Below are positions 1 through 6,381 of a stretch of DNA of 10,792 bases, in pieces (position 1 is the stretch's first letter; each line of letters begins with the position of its first letter). Location of the stretch: positions 1 through 10,792 of the forward strand of contig JAKLLP010000042.1 in assembly GCA_023150055.1 (NCBI GenBank). Reading direction: 5' to 3'. A program made the position numbers and the translations under genes. Source of the DNA: Gammaproteobacteria bacterium (GTDB taxonomy: Bacteria; Pseudomonadota; Gammaproteobacteria; Steroidobacterales; GCA-2729495). Below the pieces are notes generated by a model. That model made no database searches. It had not been told where the DNA came from and was given only the letters and a program-made list of their open reading frames with translations.

Positions 1-99
1 GCGCTCGACCGGCTCATACCCCAGGTCCTCCTGATAGGCGGGCTCGACGGCGGCAAGGTTGCGAACGACCAGCGTGACGACGGCGATGGTTTTCAGCAT
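1..99 (-). CDS. Partial gene, N-terminus of a probable VOC (glyoxalase/bleomycin-resistance) fold protein
   Basis: Only the first 33 codons lie in the window; the gene continues beyond the left edge. The reading frame opens with MLKTIAVVTLVVRNLAAV and continues with AYQEDLGYEPVER. This resembles the first beta-alpha unit of VOC-superfamily proteins, in which a beta strand ending in V-R/D-(D/N)-L is followed by a helix carrying a Y...LGY/F motif. The start is supported by a purine-rich Shine-Dalgarno stretch (AAGAGGA, complement of 109-115) nine bases upstream. Metal ligands and the rest of the fold cannot be seen, so substrate and reaction are unknown. The residues IAVVTLVV could also be read as a weak signal peptide, but the downstream match to the VOC start makes a cytoplasmic enzyme or binding protein more likely. 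The gene diverges from the TonB-dependent receptor. Confidence 0.55.
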   Translation of the reverse strand, partial: MLKTIAVVTLVVRNLAAVEPAYQEDLGYEPVER

Positions 100-108
100 G
101 GCGGGCGA

Positions 109-115
109 TCCTCTT
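109..115 (-). promoter_or_regulatory. Ribosome binding site of the partial VOC-like gene
   Basis: On the minus strand the bases AAGAGGA lie nine bases before the ATG at 99. This is the main evidence that the short leftward frame at the window edge is the true 5' end of a gene. Confidence 0.5.
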
Positions 116-154
116 CCTGCGGCCGCACGGGCGCGGCGGCACCTTCGAGACTAA

Positions 155-179
155 CGCGAATGGCCGGCGGCCGCGAATG
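155..179. repeat. Pair of 8-bp direct repeats (CGCGAATG) in the divergent intergenic region
   Basis: CGCGAATG occurs at 155-162 and again at 172-179, a 17-base period, separated by nine G/C bases. It lies between the divergent VOC-like gene and the receptor gene, where a regulator could act on either. A chance origin is possible because the words are short and G/C-rich. Confidence 0.3.
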
Positions 180-218
180 AGCGCCAGGATCCGCAGCGCT
201 GGCGCGCTCAGTTGGACA

Positions 219-234
219 GGAGTAAAAAGACTCC
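219..234. repeat. Short inverted repeat (GGAGT-AAAAAG-ACTCC) upstream of the receptor gene
   Basis: A perfect five-base-pair inverted repeat with a six-base A-rich loop lies 72 bases before the receptor start. The A-rich core stands out in otherwise G/C-rich DNA. It could be a small operator or a 5'-leader hairpin. I found no convincing -35/-10 pair around it: TTGGAC at 212-217 has no good -10 at the right distance, and CAATAT at 255-260 has only a poor -35. Confidence 0.3.
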
Positions 235-292
235 ACGGGCAAGATCCTGCGTTGCAATATCAGCGCGGCCAGCCTGACAGGGCCGCCATCAC

Positions 293-298
293 AGGAGG
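293..298 (+). promoter_or_regulatory. Ribosome binding site deciding the receptor start
   Basis: A perfect AGGAGG lies seven bases before the ATG at 306. The reading frame is open further upstream, to an ATG at 177, but only the 306 start has a ribosome binding site and places a signal peptide at the N-terminus. Confidence 0.8.
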
Positions 299-305
299 GA
301 AGCTC

Positions 306-2666
306 ATGGCTGGCGGACTGAACCTGGCGGCTCGCGACGTTTCGAGATGGGCTCTGGTCGGATTCACCGCGGTTGCCACACCGACGGTGCTCTTCGCCCA
401 GCAGTCGGGCAGCGTGATGGAGGAGATCGTGGTCACGGCCCAGCGTCGGGCCGAACCGCTGCAGGAGGTGCCGCTCGCCGTGTCGGCCTACTCGGGCGAG
501 CAGCTCGAGACCCTGCAGGTGACACAGGCGCTCGACATGACGAGGCTCGTGCCGAACGTCGTCGGGCACAACAATACCGGTCTCGGCACGGCCAACACTT
601 ATTCGATCCGCGGCCTCAACAACACCGAGTCCATCGCCACCTTCGACCCGCCGGTCGGCAGCTACGTGGACGACATCTACGTCGCACGCCAGAACGCCAA
701 TAATTTCACGCTGTATGACGTGGAGCGCATCGAGGTGCTGCGCGGTCCGCAAGGTACCTTGTTCGGCCGCAACACCACCGGCGGCGCCGTGCGCGTGATA
801 CTGAAAAAGCCTGCCGAGGAAACCGGCGGCTACCTCGAGGCGGGCTATGGCGAGTACGACCGCTACACGGCCCGAGGCAGCATCGATGTGCCGGTCACGG
901 ACAGTTTCCTCACCAAGTTCACCGCCTTCTGGATCGACGACGATGGCTATGTCGAGAATCGCACCACCGGCGAGGACCTCAACAGCGAGGAAAACCTCGG
1001 CCTGCGCGCGGCGGCGCTCTGGCGGATCGGCGACGGGATCAGCTGGGACCTCGCCCTCGACTACCAGGACACCAAGGACGCCAACATCGCGAATTTCAAG
1101 GACGGCAGCGATCGTATCAGCCGCACGGGCCTGTCGGAGCAAGGTGCGCCGCTCGCCGCGCTGCTCACCAACGACAAGCGCAACTTCAACCTGGGCAACG
1201 AGGTCGAGGCTTTCAACGTCACGTCGAACATCGAGTGGGACACCGGCATCGGCACGCTGAACTTCATCACCGGCTGGCGTGACCTGGACCAGGAGTTCGC
1301 GCTCGATTTTCTCGATGGCAACGCCGCGGGCCGCGGCGCATTTGGCCAGGCTCCGCCGCCCTGGGGCGGTTTCACCATCAGTAACGACGGCGAACATGAG
1401 CAGTTCACCCAGGAGGTCAAGCTGACCGGCCAGACGGGCGCGCGGCTGACCTGGGTCGGCGGGCTGTTCTACCTCGATGAAAACAACAAGACCGATTTCG
1501 GCGATATTTTCGATTTCGACCTGAACCTGGTCGGCATCGGGCCGCCCGGCACCTTCGCCCCGCTCGTGCTGGCCGACCGGATCATGGAGAACGATACCGA
1601 GAGCTGGGCCGCTTACGCCCAGGCCGACTGGGCGTTCATGGACCAGTGGACCCTCACGCTCGGCGTGCGCTACACGGACGAGGAGAAGGACATTTCCTTC
1701 ACCGACAACCAGCCCTGTGCACCCGGCGATCCCACCTGCTTCATCGACGGTAATGGCGACAACATTTCCGACAACGACCTCGCCAACGTCAACCTGGACT
1801 TGTTCGGTGTTCCGCGCGAACAGAGCGATGATCTGTGGACGCCGCGCGTGGCGGTCCAGTACACGGTCGACGATGATCTCAACTACTACGCTTCGGCTAC
1901 GCGCGGCTTCAAGTCCGGCGGCTGGAATGCCCGCGGTCTGCGTCCGGAGCTGTTGCAACCGTTCGATTCCGAGATCGCCTGGTCCTACGAGGCGGGTATG
2001 CGCTCGGAGTGGCTCGACAACACGCTGCGCGTCAACGTCACGGCGTTCTACCTCGACGTCAGCGACTTCCAGCTGCCCACCGCGTTCAACGACAACACCG
2101 GTGCGGTGCAGTTCATCACCCGCAACTTCGCGGGCCTGGAGAACAAGGGACTCGAGCTCGAGCTGGTGGCGACGCCGGTGGAGAACCTGACGCTGCTGCT
2201 GTCAGGCGGCTTGCAGGACGCCGAATACCAGGATATCAGCGAGGAGATCCGCACCCAGCAGGCCGCCTGCCAGGGCGGCGACGCCAGCCAGTGCAACCAG
2301 GGCATCGTGGACCCGGATGGCAACATCGCCGACCCCGTGCGCGCCCCCGATTACACGGTGACGCTCGGCGCCACCTACGTGATGAACATCGGTGACGGCT
2401 TCGAGCTCACGCCGTCCGCGTACCTCTACGCGGTGGGTGATCACAACGTATTTACCTCGGGAAGCCCGCAGTTCCTCGTGGACGGCTATACCACCTACAA
2501 CGCGAGCCTGGAGCTGGCGCGGCCTGAGCAGAACTGGGGCCTCACCCTCGAGTGCAAGAACTGCAACGACCGGACGATGCTGGTATCGGGCCTGGCCGGC
2601 GTCCCCTACCTGCAGGAGCCGCGAACCTGGAACCTGCGCTGGCGCCTGGCCTTTGCCGGCACCTGA
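306..2666 (+). CDS. TonB-dependent outer-membrane receptor
   Basis: A 786-residue protein predicted to import a scarce substrate (siderophore, vitamin, glycan or other) across the outer membrane using TonB-ExbB-ExbD energy. Residues 1-31 form a signal peptide with probable cleavage after LFA. A TonB-box-like stretch, EEIVVTAQRR, follows at 39-48. The plug domain runs from about residue 51 to 165 and contains YSIRGL near 99 and the plug signature VERIEVLRGPQGTLFGRNTTGG at 139-160. The remainder is an alternating-strand 22-stranded barrel ending WNLRWRLAF, followed by AGT. The length is normal for the family. Cysteine pairs at 471/478, 655/663 and 750/753 are likely disulfides in extracellular loops or at the last strand, and an EF-hand-like acidic stretch lies at 481-491. 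There is no N-terminal signalling domain typical of FecA-type regulation. No substrate gene sits next to it, so the ligand cannot be assigned. Confidence 0.93.
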   Translation: MAGGLNLAARDVSRWALVGFTAVATPTVLFAQQSGSVMEEIVVTAQRRAEPLQEVPLAVSAYSGEQLETLQVTQALDMTRLVPNVVGHNNTGLGTANTYSIRGLNNTESIATFDPPVGSYVDDIYVARQNANNFTLYDVERIEVLRGPQGTLFGRNTTGGAVRVILKKPAEETGGYLEAGYGEYDRYTARGSIDVPVTDSFLTKFTAFWIDDDGYVENRTTGEDLNSEENLGLRAAALWRIGDGISWDLALDYQDTKDANIANFKDGSDRISRTGLSEQGAPLAALLTNDKRNFNLGNEVEAFNVTSNIEWDTGIGTLNFITGWRDLDQEFALDFLDGNAAGRGAFGQAPPPWGGFTISNDGEHEQFTQEVKLTGQTGARLTWVGGLFYLDENNKTDFGDIFDFDLNLVGIGPPGTFAPLVLADRIMENDTESWAAYAQADWAFMDQWTLTLGVRYTDEEKDISFTDNQPCAPGDPTCFIDGNGDNISDNDLANVNLDLFGVPREQSDDLWTPRVAVQYTVDDDLNYYASATRGFKSGGWNARGLRPELLQPFDSEIAWSYEAGMRSEWLDNTLRVNVTAFYLDVSDFQLPTAFNDNTGAVQFITRNFAGLENKGLELELVATPVENLTLLLSGGLQDAEYQDISEEIRTQQAACQGGDASQCNQGIVDPDGNIADPVRAPDYTVTLGATYVMNIGDGFELTPSAYLYAVGDHNVFTSGSPQFLVDGYTTYNASLELARPEQNWGLTLECKNCNDRTMLVSGLAGVPYLQEPRTWNLRWRLAFAGT

Positions 2667-2681
2667 CGGCGGCTGCGACGA

Positions 2682-2756
2682 GGCCCGCCCGACGGAGCCC
2701 TTGGGAAGATGCCAGCAGGCCGGTCGCGTCGTCGCCAGGCGGGTCATAGGCGGGCC
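2682..2756. repeat. Inverted repeat between convergent genes, possible weak terminator structure
   Basis: GGCCCGCC at 2682-2689 is perfectly complementary to GGCGGGCC at 2749-2756. An alternative pairing exists between GCGACGA (2675-2681) and TCGTCGC (near 2729-2735). The two pairings exclude each other. It lies in the 104-base gap where the receptor and SIMPL genes converge, so it may help end transcription from both sides. There is no T tract after either arm and the loop is long, so it is not a classical intrinsic terminator. Confidence 0.25.
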
Positions 2757-2770
2757 GGGCACCAGCGCGT

Positions 2771-3487
2771 TCAACGCTCCTCGAGAAGATACTGGATGGT
2801 GGTCACCACGCGTACGCGCTTCCACTCGGGGGAGAGCGGATCGCGGTCCTCGATGGTGAACAGCCCCTGCTGGGCGTTGCGGATGACGCCGACGCGGGCG
2901 CCGGAGTCGAGCGCGAACTGCTCGGCCGCGCCGCGCGCATCCTTCGTGGCCGCCGCGATCATTGCCGGCTTGATGGACTCCAGTTGCGTGAACAGGTACT
3001 GGGTCGGGTATTCCCAGTTACGGGTCAGCGCGACTCCGGCCTTGACCAGCTCTCCCGCACGCGCCATGAGGCCCTGCGCCTCGGCGATGCTGGCGGTGCG
3101 CACGAGCACGCCCGCCTCGGCCATGAAGCGTTCCGCGGGCCGCCCGCCGCCAGGTTGTGCCTGCGCCGCATAGTCGGTCACGCGCGGGGCGGTGCGCGTC
3201 ACCTCGCCCCTGGCGAACTTGCCGTCGAGGAACGCCTCGATGCGCGTGGCCCCCTGCTCGATGCGCGCCTGCAACGTCGGCAGGTCGCTCGCCGTGACCT
3301 GGTAGGTGATGGGCCAGAGCACGAGATCGGCCGGCACTTCCCGCTCGGCAAAGCCGCGCACGGTGACGAACCGCTCGCTGGCGCGCGCGGCATACAGCCC
3401 ATCGCCGATGAAGTAACCACCGGCGGCCAGTCCAAGGGCCACCAGTACGCCGAGCAATGCCGCGCTGAGGGGGCTATTGCCATTCAT
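2771..3487 (-). CDS. SIMPL-domain (DUF541) envelope protein
   Basis: A 238-residue protein of the COG2859/DUF541 SIMPL family. Residues 7-28 are a hydrophobic segment that would act as a membrane anchor or uncleaved signal, putting the rest in the periplasm. The domain starts with VTVRGFAEREVPADL (41-55), the usual opening of this family, and contains the helix SIKPAMIAAATKDARGAAEQF followed by a G-x-x-x-NAQQG-x-F turn. It ends with the characteristic VRVVTTIQYLL strand. The start at 3487 is preferred over an upstream in-frame ATG at 3532 because GAGGAG lies six bases before it and the hydrophobic segment then begins near the N-terminus. E. coli YggE is a distant relative linked to oxidative stress, but the biochemical role of the family is not settled. 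The gene is monocistronic and converges with the receptor gene. Confidence 0.88.
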   Translation of the reverse strand: MNGNSPLSAALLGVLVALGLAAGGYFIGDGLYAARASERFVTVRGFAEREVPADLVLWPITYQVTASDLPTLQARIEQGATRIEAFLDGKFARGEVTRTAPRVTDYAAQAQPGGGRPAERFMAEAGVLVRTASIAEAQGLMARAGELVKAGVALTRNWEYPTQYLFTQLESIKPAMIAAATKDARGAAEQFALDSGARVGVIRNAQQGLFTIEDRDPLSPEWKRVRVVTTIQYLLEER

Positions 3488-3493
3488 CCGCGT

Positions 3494-3499
3494 CTCCTC
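3494..3499 (-). promoter_or_regulatory. Ribosome binding site of the SIMPL gene
   Basis: GAGGAG on the minus strand lies six bases before the ATG at 3487. It fixes this start against the longer open frame beginning at 3532. Confidence 0.7.
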
Positions 3500-3513
3500 G
3501 TCTGCTGGCGGAC

Positions 3514-3542
3514 ACTCTGCCCCTCGCCTCACGGCCGGTCAA
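3514..3542 (-). promoter_or_regulatory. Candidate promoter of the SIMPL gene
   Basis: On the minus strand TTGACC (3542-3537, five of six to the sigma-70 -35 consensus) is followed after 17 bases by CAGAGT (3519-3514, only three of six to the -10 consensus). Position and spacing fit a short leader for the SIMPL gene, but the -10 is weak. Confidence 0.3.
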
Positions 3543-3555
3543 CGGGCCTGCCGTG

Positions 3556-3572
3556 CTTGCGCCCGGGGCAAG
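3556..3572. repeat. 17-bp interrupted palindrome in the SIMPL/methyltransferase divergent region
   Basis: CTTGCGCCCGGGGCAAG is a dyad centred on base 3564 with one mismatched pair. It lies about 70 bases upstream of the SIMPL start and about 140 upstream of the methyltransferase start, just beyond the candidate SIMPL -35. It could be an operator. No regulator gene is present in the window. Confidence 0.3.
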
Positions 3573-3670
3573 GGTGACGCACCGGTCCGCGCTGACGGGG
3601 GAGGCGGGGCGATGCGGCTCCGTCGAGTCGGGCTCTCCCGCCGTACCTCGCCGGCCCACGGGTACCCGGC

Positions 3671-3699
3671 TACACTGAAGCAGAGCGGTGCAGGAAAGG
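3671..3699 (+). promoter_or_regulatory. Candidate -10 box and ribosome binding site of the methyltransferase gene
   Basis: TACACT at 3671-3676 matches four of six -10 bases, including the conserved first, second and last positions. The -35 position 17 bases upstream is poor. AGGAAAGG at 3692-3699 is a good Shine-Dalgarno sequence ten bases before the ATG at 3710. The ribosome binding site is firmer than the promoter. Confidence 0.4.
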
Positions 3700-3709
3700 T
3701 GCTCTTCGC

Positions 3710-5020
3710 ATGACGCAGAGGTTTCTGAAAGAGGTCAAGCAGCAGTACGAGGCGCTGCCGTACCCGGTGCGGGACCCTGCCGAGGAGTCACGGCGGCTGA
3801 TACAGACCATTGGTGACAACCTGCTCGTGGTCAATCACTTCTGCTACCGCGGCCGCCGGGATTTTCAGTCGGGTTTTCGCTGCCTGGTCGCCGGCGGCGG
3901 GACCGGCGATAGTCTCATCTACCTCGCAGAGCAGCTGCGGTTCTTCGACGCCGAAATCGTCTATCTGGATCTCTCCGAGGCGTCGCGGGCCATTGCCGAG
4001 CAGCGGGCGAGGCAGCGTGGCCTCACCAACATACGCTGGCTCACCGGGTCGATCATGGACCTGCCAGCCCTCGGAGTCGGGCAGTTCGACTACATAAACT
4101 GCTCCGGTGTGCTGCATCACCTCGAGTCCACCGAGGGCGGACTGGCCGCCCTGAACTCGGTGCTCAAGGACGACGGCGCCATGTTCATCATGTTGTACGG
4201 CCGCTACGGGCGTCGGGAGGTCTATGACATGCAGGCGCTGCTGCGGGAGTACCTGCCGCGCGACGCCAGCATCCCCGAGAAGATCGCGATGGGCAGGAAG
4301 CTGCTCGCTGCGCTGCCGGCCACCAACAGCTTCCGGCGCAATATCGCCATGTGGGAGTGGGAGTTTGCCGCCGACGGGTTCGGCGACGTCGGATTCTACG
4401 ATCTTCTCCTGCACAGCCAGGACCGTTGCTTCGATGTGCCGGAGATCTACGCGTTGGCCGCGGCCGAGGGGCTGCACCTCGCCGGTTTCCCTATGCGGGG
4501 CGAGCGCTACGATCCCTGCAAGCTGGTGACCGATCCGGCGGTGCGCCAGCGACTGGCGTCGATGCCGTTGCCGCAGCGACAGGCACTGGCGGAACAGATC
4601 AGCTCCACGCTGCGTACCCACGAGTTCTATCTGACACGCCGCGACCACACGGTCGCGAGTCTTGCCGACGAGGACAGCGCGCTGCTGCTGTTCTGGAGCC
4701 TGCTTGGCCGGCACCGCTGGATGGCAGAGCAGATCAGGCCCGGCCAGGCGTTTACCTACGAAGACGGTGACCGCTCCTTCTCCATGGTCGGCAACGAAGT
4801 CTGCCGCGCGCTGCTGACCGCCATGGGCGGCAATACGCCGATTCACCGGATCTATGAGCAGGTGGTGGCGACTGTCCCCGGGGCTACACGTGAAGTGGCT
4901 CGGCGGGAACTGCACGCCATCTACGAGTTTCTGCATCCGGCCGGTTATCTCTACATCCTCGAGCCCGGGAGCCACGGCACGAAGCTGCCCGACTACCTGC
5001 GCAGCGAGTACGTCTGCTAG
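3710..5020 (+). CDS. Class I SAM-dependent methyltransferase with long C-terminal domain
   Basis: A 436-residue protein. Residues 59-68 (LVAGGGTGDS) are the glycine-rich SAM-binding motif I. D87 at the end of the next strand (IVYLDLSEAS) is the acidic residue expected to bind the SAM ribose, and FDYINCSGVLHHL (126-138) is the motif IV/post-IV region typical of Methyltransf_11/25-type Rossmann enzymes. The N-terminus has a QQYEALPYPVRDP segment (11-23), resembling the Y-E-x-x-P-Y-P lead-in of several small-molecule or protein methyltransferases. After the Rossmann core (to about residue 165) come roughly 270 residues that I do not recognise as a known domain. They are rich in helices, with aromatic and charged residues, and could form a substrate-binding or regulatory module. 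There is no signal peptide, so it should act in the cytoplasm. The methyl acceptor is unknown, and neither neighbour appears to belong to the same operon. The gene ends 49 bases before the converging barrel gene. Confidence 0.85.
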   Translation: MTQRFLKEVKQQYEALPYPVRDPAEESRRLIQTIGDNLLVVNHFCYRGRRDFQSGFRCLVAGGGTGDSLIYLAEQLRFFDAEIVYLDLSEASRAIAEQRARQRGLTNIRWLTGSIMDLPALGVGQFDYINCSGVLHHLESTEGGLAALNSVLKDDGAMFIMLYGRYGRREVYDMQALLREYLPRDASIPEKIAMGRKLLAALPATNSFRRNIAMWEWEFAADGFGDVGFYDLLLHSQDRCFDVPEIYALAAAEGLHLAGFPMRGERYDPCKLVTDPAVRQRLASMPLPQRQALAEQISSTLRTHEFYLTRRDHTVASLADEDSALLLFWSLLGRHRWMAEQIRPGQAFTYEDGDRSFSMVGNEVCRALLTAMGGNTPIHRIYEQVVATVPGATREVARRELHAIYEFLHPAGYLYILEPGSHGTKLPDYLRSEYVC

Positions 5021-5069
5021 CCGGCCGAGGATTGATCTGGAGCGCTGGCCAGGGAAGCCCGGCGCGGTC

Positions 5070-6377
5070 TCAGAAATGCCGCCGGACCCGCAGGTAGGCG
5101 TTCTGGTTGTCCTCGAGCTGGCCGAAGAACGTGTCGAGATCCTGGCCGCCGAAAAGATTCGCCCCCGCGGTGAAGGTCCATGCGTCGCTGTGGCGCCAGG
5201 TGAGCGCGGGGCGCAGGTGATAGTCGTGGTCGGTGGGCGACCAGAAGGCGAAGAGCGACCAGCGCAGTGCGTCCTGGCGCGTGCGCCAGCTCACCCGCAG
5301 CGTGGCGAGCTGCCGCCGCTCCTCCGGTTCGAATTGCGGCCAGGGCGAGTTGGCGATGAGCTCACCGTGGTCGCCGGTCCATTCGAGGTAATACTGGAAC
5401 CCGACGGTGAAGTTGGCGAACCACTCGCGCTCGTACCCGCTGAGCAGCCGCAGCTGGTCGTTCGGCACGGCGGGATCGGCGCCGGCGCGATCGTCGCGCG
5501 AGAAATAATACGAGACCTCGGCGTTCCACAGCCCGCCGGCGAGCGGGCGCCTGAGGCTGCCGCCGAGTGCGCTGAGTGGCGCGAAACCTGGTCCTGCCGG
5601 GTCGCGGAAATCGCTCGGCTGCTTGAAGAAGCCCCTGTAGCCATAGAGCGCGTATTCCACGCCCCGGCGCGTGGTGAAAAGCCGCAGCGCGAACTCGCCG
5701 TTGTCGAGGCTGCGCGTCGGCAGGTCGGCGCCGAGCGGGGGCTCCGGCGCGACGAGCCTGCCGGCTGCCGGGCTGAAAAACGAGAAACGCTCGCCGGTCA
5801 GGTAATCGTCGGGCTCGAACAGCGGCGTCCAGGCGAAGTCGAGGTTGACGATATCGCTCCAGGCGGTCAGCCGCACCGTGTCCGAGGGTGCTTTGAGGTA
5901 CTCGTCCTCGCGCCCGGCGAAAAAACTCACGAAGTCTTTCGGGAACAGGTCGTTCAGGAAGAGCAGGTCGCCGGTGCCCCAGGTGAGGACCTGTCGGCCC
6001 GCCTTGACGTCGATGCGGCTACCGGGCGAGAAGGCGAGAGCCGCCTCGCGCAGCACGAGGTCGAACTCCTGGTCGATGGCGTCGTACAGGCCGTCGGCCT
6101 TCAAGCTCGCCGTGGCCTGTTCGACGCGCCAGTCGCGCTCGAGCCGCGTGCGCAGGTCGGCGAGCGTGCCGCGGCGGCCGACCTGCGGGTCCTCCTCGAA
6201 GCGGCTGCCGCCGGCAATTTCGATGAACCCCGACCAGGGCGAACCGACGGCCGGTTCCGCGGACCATTCGTCGGTCCAGTCGTCGGCCTCGTCCGGTCCT
6301 GGGCCAGGTCCGCGGTCTTGACCACCGGCGGCCGGGCAGGCGAGCAGCAGCGCCAGTGGCAACCAGCCGCGGCGCAC
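5070..6377 (-). CDS. Outer-membrane beta-barrel protein, third gene of the RND operon
   Basis: A 435-residue protein when started at the GTG at 6377, four bases after the stop of the LolA-like gene. This start places the hydrophobic core LPLALLLACPAAGG directly behind two arginines as a signal peptide. The frame is open further upstream, but longer versions would bury the signal peptide. An acidic, Pro/Gly-rich linker (about 20-45) is followed by alternating amphipathic strands to the C-terminus, which ends in ARG-ARG-HIS-PHE. A terminal Phe is the usual BamA recognition feature of outer-membrane barrels. The stretch GRQVLTWGTGDLLFLNDLFP (127-146) resembles the conserved inner-barrel region of DUF1302-type and related porin-like proteins, although this protein is shorter than typical DUF1302 members. 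The signal peptide contains LLAC, a possible lipobox, discussed separately. The context suggests it is the outer-membrane exit or acceptor for cargo moved by the transporter and the LolA-like protein. Confidence 0.78.
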   Translation of the reverse strand: MRRGWLPLALLLACPAAGGQDRGPGPGPDEADDWTDEWSAEPAVGSPWSGFIEIAGGSRFEEDPQVGRRGTLADLRTRLERDWRVEQATASLKADGLYDAIDQEFDLVLREAALAFSPGSRIDVKAGRQVLTWGTGDLLFLNDLFPKDFVSFFAGREDEYLKAPSDTVRLTAWSDIVNLDFAWTPLFEPDDYLTGERFSFFSPAAGRLVAPEPPLGADLPTRSLDNGEFALRLFTTRRGVEYALYGYRGFFKQPSDFRDPAGPGFAPLSALGGSLRRPLAGGLWNAEVSYYFSRDDRAGADPAVPNDQLRLLSGYEREWFANFTVGFQYYLEWTGDHGELIANSPWPQFEPEERRQLATLRVSWRTRQDALRWSLFAFWSPTDHDYHLRPALTWRHSDAWTFTAGANLFGGQDLDTFFGQLEDNQNAYLRVRRHF

Positions 6378-6381
6378 GGGG

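Noticed and set aside
177..305. N-terminal extension of the receptor to an ATG at 177
   Set aside because: It would place 43 unlike residues before the signal peptide, whereas a perfect AGGAGG precedes the ATG at 306.
93..1958. A 621-codon open frame antisense to the receptor gene
   Set aside because: It has no ribosome binding site and its translation is a Val/Arg/Glu-rich sequence without family features. It is explained by the codon bias of the receptor gene in G/C-rich DNA.
5021..5069. Bidirectional terminator between the convergent methyltransferase and barrel genes
   Set aside because: Only a four- to five-base-pair stem (CTGG/CCAG) can be drawn and there is no T tract.
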